A DNA stretch of 64,000 nucleotides from Apis mellifera (lineage: Eukaryota; Arthropoda; Insecta; Hymenoptera; Apidae), in NCBI RefSeq assembly GCF_003254395.2, contig NC_037646.1, positions 4,232,381 to 4,296,380 on the forward strand, written 5' to 3'. This document shows, piece after piece, positions 53,142-64,000 of this stretch (the first letter of the stretch is position 1; every line of letters starts with the position of its first letter). Under the pieces are notes generated by a model. The model saw nothing but the letters and a program-made list of their open reading frames with translations, was not told the DNA's origin and made no database searches. The translations under genes were made by a program, and so were the position numbers.

Positions 53142-56065
53142 GAAGTAATGTGAGAATAATGTGTCGTATAATGCTTATGAATAATATAATAATGCAGTAA
53201 GAAATAGTAAGTAGTATAATGATAAATGTATACATTGGTATCTGATTCAAATTATGGAATGAAATTTAGATAATTTTTATTATGAAGGAACAATGAATTA
53301 TTTTATTGAAATTATTCCTTGATAATTGCTTTATTATTATAATTTAAATATGCGAAGAAATGGATTAAATCAAGAAAGGTAATAATTGAATATATTTATA
53401 AGATAAGTCTCGATTGTAAATCGTGAAAATATTTTCTACAAATTCAAAGCAATTAACAGAAATGTAATATACAATTGGAAATATTACAAGCTTATGAATT
53501 TTTCAAAAGTGTTCGTTTGTTAATCGAATGTAGCTATCGAATGGTTCGTTGAAAAATTTTAACGGTTAAAAATTTTACGGCCAATTCCTTCATCAAGCGT
53601 CCGATGAACTGAAAATGCAATTTATTTCGTAGAAATCGGTATGTTTGTACGATTTGATTACGTAGGATTGCAAATGCAAATTCGAATAAAAAAAAAATTT
53701 AGTAAATTTTCAAGCAATTACAAGTCCTTCCCAACATGTATAACGATTTTAATACAAACGAAATTTATAACATTTCATACTTATAACATTTTGATAAAAT
53801 TAAAAATAAAATCCTGTTATTCGAAACAGTTTGCCTTTTCATTGAAAATGAAATTCTATGTTGATTTTATTTTTTTAAATAAAATAACTACTTGTTATTT
53901 GTTTCGAGATTTTATTTCAAATAAATTCTTTAAACTGTCCATAAAATGGATTCACGACACGAACAAATAATTTAGATATGAGATTAAATAATTTTAAAAA
54001 ACCCAATTTATTAAATTATATCTTTTTCACGACTTTTTTTATACAGTTTGTTATATTCATTTATGCTTATTTATACAGTAACAAAATAATAAATATAATA
54101 AATTTTTGAAGTAGTCTTCACATTATTAATGGAGAAGCTGTACTTCTTTTTTCTTTAAACATGCAATATACTATTTTCTTTTAAAAGAAAGAATATTCGC
54201 AAATTAAAAGCTCTTTCACTGCTGAACTTCTTTAAAAGCACAAAAAAGGATACGTAAAATGAAAAATAATTTCTTAAAATACTTTATCGATCTTGTCTCT
54301 TCTTTTCTTCACCAGTTACTGTTTTTTCATAATGTGTAATATCAATCAATATTACGATAAGTTAGCCTAAATTACATTGCATTTATATTAAATTAGTCTA
54401 CAGATGAACAAGATTCTTTTATTGACTTTGAAAACGAATCGAAAAAATGCATTAAAATAAAAAAGATAAAGAAAAAAAACTAGAACATGAGAGGATGAGA
54501 GGAAACGGACGAAAATGAAAAGAGAGGGGAGAAAAAGAGGGGAAAAAAAAATAAAACACGAGGTAAAACGAACTGGAAACAAGTGTATGTATGAGAGCAA
54601 TACATAGATAGGCAAATGAAAATGTAGTGATGGTCGACTGCATGGTTCGAACGTCGTTCTAAAATCCCGGAAAATAGCGTAATTGCATGAAAAACAAAAA
54701 CGCATTGCTTTCCCAATGATTCAATATAAAATATACAGAAAGAAAAATAAATAAAATAGGCCTATAATAATAATAATATTATGAAAGAAAGTGAATTTTT
54801 TTTAACTTTTTTCAATGGAATATTTCATTATTTATATATACTTCAGTAAAATTTAAAAAAAAAATCACTTTTCTTGAAAGCAAATTCTGAAATTCTATAA
54901 AATTATTAAAATTTGCATGCTGTTAGATTATTAAAGAAAATTCATCTTTTAAAAGCATTTATTGTTCCATAGAAATATAGAATCATAATATAAAGTAAGA
55001 ATCTTACAGAATTTGGGAGAAAAATATTCATCTAAAGTGAATCAGAGAAGGAATATATATTTTAAGTATTATACATTAAGGTATTGGAAAAGCAAGAAGA
55101 TTATCATGAAATATCATGAAAACAACAATTCAAAATTATTAAAAAAAAAAAGGAAAAACAAATTCCTATTAAATTTGCATTACTTTTCAACAAAAATGAA
55201 TTTTCAATCCAATAGAAAAAAAAAAATAATTTTAATCCAATCCAATTTACAATTTTCAATTTCAAAACTTTGAGCTAAACAAAATTAAATTCCTATCAAA
55301 TTGCCTTATTTTTCCAATATAAAAATGAATTTTCAATTAAACAGAAAACATATCGCAATTCAATCCAATTTATAGTTTCATCAAACGATAAGCCAGTTAA
55401 TAAAGTATTCAAAAGCTTTAAACCAAACTAAAATTAAATTCCTCATCAAATTAACCTCATCTCCCAACAAAAATGAATCAGATACAAATGAATCAGTAGG
55501 AAATATTTCAATCCAATCCAAGTTTTACACTTTCGTCCAACTATAAACCCCCCCTCCCACAATCATTTTACAACCATTCTTTCCTCCTGTCCTCGTGTTT
55601 CTCGCGCGGAAACGAACATCGAAACCAACAACTCACGCCCTTTCATCAAACAAGAAGACAGAAACGGCGTTGAAATCCCACCCTCGATGAACCACTCCAT
55701 GCTTCTCCTCAACTTTAAGGCCACTTAAACAGAGAGAGAGAAAAAAAAAAAAGGAGGAAAAAAAAAAGGCATAACTATGCACGCACATTCCCCTCGAATT
55801 CTTCCTCCTTCCTCTTCTTTTTCTTCTACGTTCGTTACACGTATCCCTTTATTGCTCTTCGAGGATGCGGAACACGTATCTCGTGAAGGGATAACATCTT
55901 CTGCCCGGCGAAAACGAGTGCCAATTGAATCTGGGCGGCTGATAAGCGGCCGATACCATGGCCATCTTGGCCCCTTCGCGACCCATTAACAGGGGGATCC
56001 ACGTTACCCCTTTAACCGGCGTTTAAAATTGGCCATGCGAGAAATTAGGACGTTCTTCTTCCCAG

Positions 56066-56120
56066 GTGGTATATATACCACTCTCTGTATATACCACGGG
56101 GCGAGGGAGCGTGTGGTATA
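56066..56120. repeat. 16-bp palindrome with repeated half-sites
   Basis: GTGGTATATATACCAC at 56066-56081 is a perfect palindrome. The half-site recurs as GTATATACCAC at 56087-56097 and as GTGGTATA at 56113-56120. All lie in a GC-richer island ending near 56160. No ORF is involved. Confidence 0.8.
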
Positions 56121-59100
56121 TGGGCGTTATCGTTGGTTGGTCATCGTTGAGTGATAACGTTACACCGTTGGTGTTGGAACGTTTGTAATTTCTCAACCGT
56201 GGAAAAATTTTTATATAAGCGATATTCGTGATTCATGGGTCATGAATTCTTTCTTCTTTTTATTTTTCCAGCGAGTTCCTAATTGTGCGTTGGAATTTTA
56301 TTTTTAATATTTCATTTGGACGTGTAGTGGAGTTTTTTTTTTTTTATTGTTATTAGTCGAAGAAAGTTTTGGAATATTTATTTTTTTTTTTTTTGGAGTT
56401 TAATAGTGGTGGGTACGTTGTTTTATTTTGAAACAACATATTGTAAAATATAGCAGCACGGCTTGAGAAGTTTGAAGTTGTTTGATATCGTGTAATTGTA
56501 TGTTGTATGTTGAGTCAAAAGTTTTCATGCATTATTTTACAAGGAAATTCGTAAATGGGTTATACGCGCAGTAACTTTTTTTTCATCTTTTAGATATAAT
56601 TTTGTTTGGGAATTTTTTATAATAAGTGTAATAAATTATATTTCAAAAAAAAAGCGAAAATAATTAATTTCACTCTCTCAAACTGATATACAATTTAAAA
56701 AATTGTAATAAGACTTTTCATTTTTAATAGAATATTTCTTTTCATCGATTTATTGATAAAATTGATTGTAAAACACACTGGAATATTATCATCAATCATC
56801 GATGAAAATAAAATAGATATTAAAAAAAGACTCATGCATCGTTTCTATTGCCAGAGAATTCGAGAATTGCGCGAACACTAATAACAAAATTACGAATGCA
56901 TAAATCGGAAAGAATAAAAGTCGCGTGGTTTCGTTCTGAATAAATGGCAAGTTTAATTCAAAGAGGCGGCGAATTAACTTCTAGGTGTAGAAGAACTTTA
57001 CTTCTTGGGTTGTTGTCCGGTCGAAAAACTTTTCACCAAACTTTTCCAAAGGATCCGTGGACCGGTCCATATGCAAATGCGGAAGGAAATGAAACGAGAA
57101 CGAGAGGCGAAATTGTGACGCTCTCTTGTATCCTCCGTAATCTGATGCATAAGTAATCTCGCGAATAACCTTAACTCCAACGGATATATCGGATATATAT
57201 TCTTTCCAGGGCGCAGAAATCAGCTGCACGAAAGTTGCCAGTACTGTCGTGTTTTCGTGCATTAGATCGTGAAAATAAGATAGCTCGAAGAGGTTGGAAA
57301 AGTTTAATACCACGGTATAATCATCGAGAATATGAGAATATCATGTACCAGTACAGTGTGTACGCGGATAATTTCGTATGAGCTCAGCGATTTTCTCAAA
57401 TGTATTTGTAGATTATGTAAAAATGGATTATAAGCGTGAACGAGATACGTTTAATAAGTTCAAACTGTTTTTTTTTTAAAAAATCAGCTTGAAATCGTTC
57501 CCTTCGTATCTCATCAGTTACAAATTTTTAAATTATTATACATTATTATTATATATATTATAAATTATAGTTGATATAATATTGTTCATACAGAGAAAAT
57601 TATTGTGAAAAAAATAATAGATTCGATCTAATCTAAATCAGTGCTGTTCATTGTCCAATGAATTCTCGAGAACAAAATTATAAACAATAAAAGTAACGAA
57701 GAATAGAAACTTATTCAAGATCAATATTAAGAACAAATCTATGGATAGTAAAATCAGTGGAATATTAAAAACTTTAAATGAATTAGCTACGATAGATTCG
57801 ATTGATCAGATCTGAAATCATCGAATTGTTTAATTTCTCGGCCACATTATCTTTAACATTAATAAATAGAACGATAAAATGAACAACAACTCTTCTCAAC
57901 TCAATATTTTCAAAGAGCAGATAAACAATGAGGCTGATCCATTGTGTCGGGTTTTCATTAGCGAAGAACTGTTCACGATAAAAAGTCACTCTCTGTTTGG
58001 CCTCTCGTCGATGAAGCAGCTAATTAACGATCGGAATAACCGTTGTGACCGTGGAAACAATGGCGGATTCGTGGCAGAGCTCGACAAGTTTCCGGGGTTA
58101 CGCGAAAGGAAAAGCGAGCAAACGCGCACAAGCTTCTGTTCCAAATCGGCCATTTTCGCTTGTTCCATTCAACAACCATCCGCAACTCGTACCCGTCACG
58201 TCGTGAATAACACACACTTGTACCATCAAACCCTGACAGCCGCAAATCTCCCGGAGATCTAAAGATAAGGAGCTCTATGGTGGAAACTGGAAGTTCGCTC
58301 CTGACAGATTTTAAATGGATTATCACCTGAATCGATTCAATGGGTGTGCAAAGCCTGTTACCGCGGACAGATTAATCCAAACATTCAATTTGTCAAGCGA
58401 CGAGACGAGTGATTCAATCTTCGTTGTTAGAGTTTATCGTGGTTGAATCGTGATAATTTCACGTTTCTGCTCCTTTTTTTCTTCTTTTCTCTCCTTCTTC
58501 TTTCTTTCTTTTTTTTTCCTCGCGCAATTCTTCACAGAATTGTTTTCCAATCGACATCTTTCTCAATATTTGCTCCTTTATGAATGAAAAAGCGTAAGAA
58601 AATACGTCGTTAATTTAGGATAGATGAACATTTTCATCCCAACAGTCGAGCGTATAAAATTGGTAATAAAATTGTAAATTTTATAAAAATGTAAAAATTA
58701 AATAAATACTGTCGAATGTTGCTTCTTCGATAATTTTTCAATTCGTTCTGTGTATGATGAATTTTTCGTAAAATTGGAAATTGTATTACAGAGCGTGATA
58801 TGAATACGTGTAAAATGCAGTTATTTCCATTTTTATACACAAATTAAACGAATTTTATTTCGAAATTTAATATTTCCACAATTGAAAACATTGTAACGCA
58901 AGGTTCTTTTATAATAAATCCATAAAAATTAAATAAACTCCATTAGATGTTATTTCTAGATTCTCTAAGCTTTGTTTCCGAATTTTCGCAACCGTTGGAA
59001 GTTTCTCAAACGGCTCAAAATTTACGAGACACTTGGCACGTGTCGCGAAATACCTTTGCGACTTGTATTCGGTTTCTTTCATTCCTATTCATGTTGTGTT

Positions 59101-60316
59101 TGCTTTCTAGCAGAAATTCCATCGTCGTGCCTGTCAAACGTGTTCAAGGTATTATTGTCAAAGGCCGTGCAGTTGTTCATTTTATTCAAGAACGTTTCAG
59201 GGAAACTTCAATAATGCATAGGAAAATACCCCTTGGAATAAATGGCAATTTATTGAACCACAAAACTGCAAGTCTTTTGACAGATACTGTGTGTAAAATA
59301 ATAATCTTAATAAAATGAAAAATAATTACAACGTTGCACATTGTTCCCTGATGTTTGAAATTTTTCCCCATTTTATCTATATTTTTTATAGAAATCGAAT
59401 ATTAACTGATTTGATTGAATATTTTTGTATTTCTATTGTTAATCCTTAATTCATCTCTATTATGCGTGTATCAATATATTGTAATAACAATATTCGCAAT
59501 ATGATATTTAAATATTGTTGTATTATCAAATTGAAAAATATTATTAAAAAAGAATTTAATTTATAAAAAAGAACAATACAAATAATAATTTAATCATTTC
59601 ATTTAATAATCCTTTGATTCGTGTTCATCAAGCTCAATCATCATTTGTTATATTTTTTTCTGTTGAACATTGTTATAACATACATTAATATCTGAATTTG
59701 TAATTTGTAACCACATAATATATCTTCAATTATTGAAATCTTTTCAAAAAAAAAAAAAAAAAAATTATTAAAGTAATCTACTTCGATTTAGAACTATAAA
59801 TATTTTTTTAAAAATCAAATTAATAATCTTTCTATTAACAATTCATTTTTATCATTTTCTATTAAATATATTTCGTATCAATTTTCTTTCTTCTTTCTAT
59901 AAAATACTCAAAGTTTGAATACAAAGTTGAAACTTTTTTACATTTAAGACAAACCTTAAGAATATCCTATAATATCCTAAAATTTACAAAAAGAAATAAT
60001 AAAGAGGATCGTCTGTTCAGAAATATCGTGGTGTTCATAAAAAAAAAAAAAAATAACATGAAGAATATTCCAACTTATGTTATTTAAAAAACAAATCGTT
60101 TCCATTTCTTTGCAAAATGCTTTCATTTTGGTATAATGCTTCAATCGCAACAGACAAATAATTTTTCGTTCCATGCAATATATCATCTCGAAGCTTTTTC
60201 ACGAACAATTGAATAGTCATTTTAACCCCCTGATAGGCGATATTCGAAAACTTGGAGAATCGACAAGAAACCTCTTAGAGGGTCGTTGATGAACCGTGTG
60301 TCAACGTTAATAAAGG

Positions 60317-60340
60317 GACGTCGACGTTGACGTTGACGTA
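60317..60340. repeat. four-unit GACGTN hexamer repeat
   Basis: GACGTC-GACGTT-GACGTT-GACGTA gives GACGT at 60317, 60323, 60329 and 60335. It includes a 10-bp palindrome ACGTCGACGT (60318-60327) and two TGACGT half-sites of the CREB/ATF type (60328, 60334). It could be a short array of bZIP sites; this is inference from the motif alone. Confidence 0.6.
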
Positions 60341-61399
60341 CAATTCCATTGACAAGAGACAGTCCCTTTTGTTGATGAACAGGCAAGTTCTACGGTGATA
60401 CTTAATCAAACTTATTATGTCAGTTCGGCAAAACTTTCCTACCCCAACCCAAGAGTTCTTATCGAAACTTCCAAGGTTTTGGATAAACTAAGATCTTCTT
60501 TCCAAGATCCTTAACTTTTATGTATGTTTCTTCGTGCAAAAAATAGATATGAAAAGATATATATATATAAAATATAAAATATAAAAGAATGAGAGAAAAT
60601 TCTGAAAAGAATTAGGATAAAGCTAATGTTTAAACGATATGATTATTACGAAGACTGTTTTAAATTAATAAAGTATTGTTATTTGTATTGTAAAATGAAA
60701 TTCTTTCTTATTCATTATTACTCTTATCAATTAAAATATTATACCTAAAAATAACAAAGCATGCGAATAATGAAATTTTCATCATTTTTATTTATCTTTG
60801 TCGGGGAAGATAAATTAAATTTGATTCTATATTATTCTGAAAAAATATAACAACTTCGTTTAAAAATTAAAGTATGCATGGAATGCATTTTAAAATACTT
60901 CAATAACAGTTTACATAAAAAAAAAAGAAAAGTTAAAATTTTTCATTGGAATAATGGAAGTTTATGCTCAAATATAATCTGCCGGAGTTCACTTAATAAG
61001 GAGGGTAGTAATTAATCAATTTGACACGTTGCAGTGTGCCCTGCTTTATTTATCAATTATGCGAATAATCTTGCGAAAAAGAAATTTAATTTCTTCCTAT
61101 TCTTCAATGAAACTTTATTTATTAAAATTCAGTGAACCATAAATATATCAATATTCTTCTATCATTATGTCAATTGACAATTGAAGACAACGCATGCTTT
61201 AATAACTTAATAATTCTTTTTTTAAAATTTTTATTTTCTCTGAATAAAGAAATCTGAAATAGAAGAAACGAACGAGATAATTATTCCAAGTGACATTCGA
61301 TTAAATTATAATAAAATTGAATTTGCAATTAATCTAACACGTAATATAATAATAATAATATATATAATAATAATTGTCGACAGATTTGACGTTTTAATA

Positions 61400-61830
61400 T
61401 TTTCCCGATTCTAAACAAAATTCTTTTCAAAAATGCATAAGGGTTGAAACGATTTTCGAAACGCGAAAATCCGATGAGCGATTACCATAGCTCTGACACC
61501 GCTGTTCACCGTTTCCTGTCGATGAATTATTAAGATTACACGGGAAAACCGACATTTGGACACTGGCTGTTTCCATGTGTGACTATCGTACGCGTTCATA
61601 ACCGGCCATTTGCGCGGAATCGATGCGATTATATCTGTACGAAGTTATATATTAGAGGACTAAAGGTGATTCGGCCGGGATTAACCAGATACATTAACAA
61701 ACGCTCGATAAATTGTTCATGAACGATAGAGCACGGAGTGCAATTAATCAATTCGGCATACATACGGCCCTGTCCTATTGTGTATCACCGCTCGAAATTT
61801 AATATGAACGATGGGGATCCGAGCTAGGTT
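61400..61830. promoter_or_regulatory. GC-richer island with homeodomain-like sites
   Basis: No usable ORF beyond 62 codons. It includes GCAATTAATCAATTCGG near 61740, two overlapping ATTA/ATCA homeodomain-type cores. Enhancer function is inference. Confidence 0.28.
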
Positions 61831-64000
61831 AAATTTTTCTTAAAATTTATCTTATTTCGACGAAACTTCGTTCGACGTTCGATTTTCGTGTTTCCACGAT
61901 TTATAAATTGATGTAGTGAATAACATATTTTATCACTTTTTATTTATAAAATTTTAAGTTGAATATACGATATCGTTGTATTTATCGATTTGTTCGATAT
62001 CACACTTCTTCCACGCGATTTAATTGTTTTGAAAAAATTGGATGCAGAAACTCTGTAAATTATTGATTCGTGGTCGAGATCAAATATGTCTTATTTTTGT
62101 AGAACTGAGAGATTGAGATTTTCAAATCGTTGTCAGGATATCATGGTTTGAAACAAAAATTGAAAGAAAACTTTGAAAGAAGTAAAAATAAAATTAAATT
62201 AACTCAGTTTCATTTAACATTAATTATTTCGATATAAGTGTCTTAACAATTATAAATACCATTTTGTTATAAATTATTATAAAATATCGAATGTCATTTA
62301 ATCTAATATTTTCTACAATAAAAAATATATGCAGTACATTATAAAAAGTTTGATAAAATATTCATGCAATATAAACTCCATAATCCACATGAAACATTAA
62401 AATTCTTCCCTTTGAGAATGAAACATGTTCCAAAACTTTCGAGTTCATTAAAATTGATCATTCCACTTTTGATAAAACATTATTCAATCATTATTTCCCA
62501 AGAAAAATTCTTACAAACTTCAACTGTAATATATTTAAGCTCGATCACGAATACGATTCTCGACATATCATAAAATTTATATCATGGATCCATCTGTAAC
62601 AACGCATACACAGATCAAACAATCAACTTCTTCCCTGCAAAAAGAAAAAAGCGAAACAAAAAGCGAGAGATCTATCAAAAATTCACTTTACTCTTCTCAT
62701 CCTCTTATTTCGCGTGAGCTAGCGTTAAATCGTTTCCACGATTCGGAATGCAGAGCCAGCAATAAGATAACTCGGAACTAACTTCGACCAGAATTTCACC
62801 GAATAACCTCGAATCCCGTTATGCAAGAAACAAATGCATTAAACGTGCAACTATCGCGACAGAACTCGAAATGCACGAATGCAGAGTGCATCGAAAATCG
62901 TGATACAAGGCGAAATGCGAATGATTCCTCCTACAAAACTAAATCGAAAATGAGAAACGACAATTCTTGATACGAGGCTTAAGAAGTTTTTACGTCCATG
63001 CACTCGTGAAATAGAAAAATGTCCTCCTTCACAATTATAATTAATCTGCGAACTTTTATTTAATAGCAAACAGATATACTTTCTCATACTTTACAATTTA
63101 CATCTTGTCCTTTAATCGATAATAACGTTACAATAATATATAATAACGTTATAAATAAATTTAATCGTTTCCTGATCAGAATTCTACGATATTGAAAAAG
63201 TTGTGAATAATTCAAATCATTTTTAAATAAAAATAGAGCCACGAGAAAATTGTTCTCCTTTACGATAATACCCCCATAACTTAACTATATATATTTTACA
63301 TAATATCCTTTAAATATTCAAAACTCCTAATCTATTAAAATTCAAGAGCCGGTGAACGTAACAGGAATAGCGAGAGACGGACCACGAAATTGCAACAAAT
63401 CGTCGAAACTGTTTACGTATACAGCCACGCTATCCAAGTACAAGGAAACACATTCAACTAACCAACTATCTCTCAACTTCACCAAAACTTCCTCCATCGA
63501 CTTTCTCCCGAGAACGAAGCTCCGTATAAAAAATTATCACCCCCCACATTTTCGATTTATTTTATCACCTCCCCTCGACCTATATTTCTCGTAGCAACGA
63601 GAAGAATCGCAATAGAAGAAAAATGATAGAAGAAATCCTTCTCAAAGGTCGCTAAGTGTTCCAAAGTGTTTTACTTAAATTCACCACCTCGTTACATTTG
63701 TTTGTCGCAACGATAAAATGAAAAAAGAAAGAAGGATAAAAAGAAAGAGAGAGAATCGTTGCTGGCACAAGCATCTTCCACCGTGTTTCGTTGCGAAAGG
63801 AGGATGCCACCTCCGCGCAACGAAATATACTCGAGATTAGAAGCGCGATAATTTACTAGCGGCTCGTTTCTTTGCAACGTTGCTATCTAGCTTTCTTCGC
63901 TCGTGTATACATCCGTGGATACAGACGTCTTGATATGGAACGTCTTTGGAAAAAAACTCAATTAAGAGGACAAACGGGGAAAGGTCGGGGGGGAAGTGGG

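Larger units (their letters stand above)
47020..64000. other. presumed 5' intron or upstream region of the beat-family gene
   Basis: A signal-peptide exon ending in phase 1 is expected here or beyond the window, but I could not identify one. Immediately next to the exon, 47040-47700 is GC-richer with pyrimidine-rich patches. Further islands occur at 51290-51620, 52380-53060, 55590-56160, 56930-57260, 58000-58420, 61400-61830 and 62740-62960. The stretches 47890-49900, 53140-55550, 59320-60230 and 62000-62550 are AT-rich, with homopolymers and no recognisable gene. Confidence 0.5.

Noticed and set aside
54388..54716. Hydrophobic minus-strand ORFs that look membrane-like or like a signal peptide
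   Set aside because: They are the complement of an A/G-rich tract, giving Phe/Leu/Ser runs; no start, donor or family support for a beat signal-peptide exon.

Overview
The window looks like the nuclear genome of a bee or related hymenopteran. It is strongly A+T-rich, yet CpG-rich words (tcga, acgt, cgaaacg) are common, and it is dense in microsatellites and homopolymers. It contains a few very large introns and no operons or long intact reading frames. The species is inferred from composition and from the one recognisable gene, not from a database match.

The only protein-coding gene I can support is on the minus strand. It is a member of the beaten path (beat) family of immunoglobulin-superfamily axon-guidance proteins. 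Three internal coding exons are clear: 46808-47019, 40940-41075 and 25637-25770. They join in frame across introns of 5,732 and 15,169 bases, with canonical GT/AG sites and matching phases (phase 1 in, phase 0, phase 1, phase 0 out). Together they encode a complete first Ig domain and the first part of the second. The signal-peptide exon should lie to the right of 47019, and the rest of Ig2 plus the C-terminus to the left of 25637. I could not place either with confidence, so both ends of the gene are missing or unrecognised.

The rest of the window is probably intronic or flanking DNA. From left to right it holds: a decayed Tc1/mariner-type transposase fragment near 1.1-1.3 kb; a cluster of CACGTG E-boxes at 4.6-5.4 kb; an odd GC-richer, ORF-poor block at 13.6-14.2 kb with a motif recurring every 70-78 bases; a 31-bp perfect hairpin at 16.2 kb; a degenerate tRNA-like sequence at 21.3 kb; a tandem duplication at 28.0-28.25 kb; an 18-bp palindrome at 31.6 kb; and a four-unit GACGT repeat at 60.3 kb. 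About thirty GC-richer islands of 150-900 bases stand out from the AT-rich background. They have no recognisable coding content and are the best places to look for enhancers or alternative exons.

Functionally, the picture is one neuronal adhesion or guidance gene spread over tens of kilobases, with introns that probably carry regulatory DNA. I found no bacterial, viral or CRISPR content and no complete mobile element.
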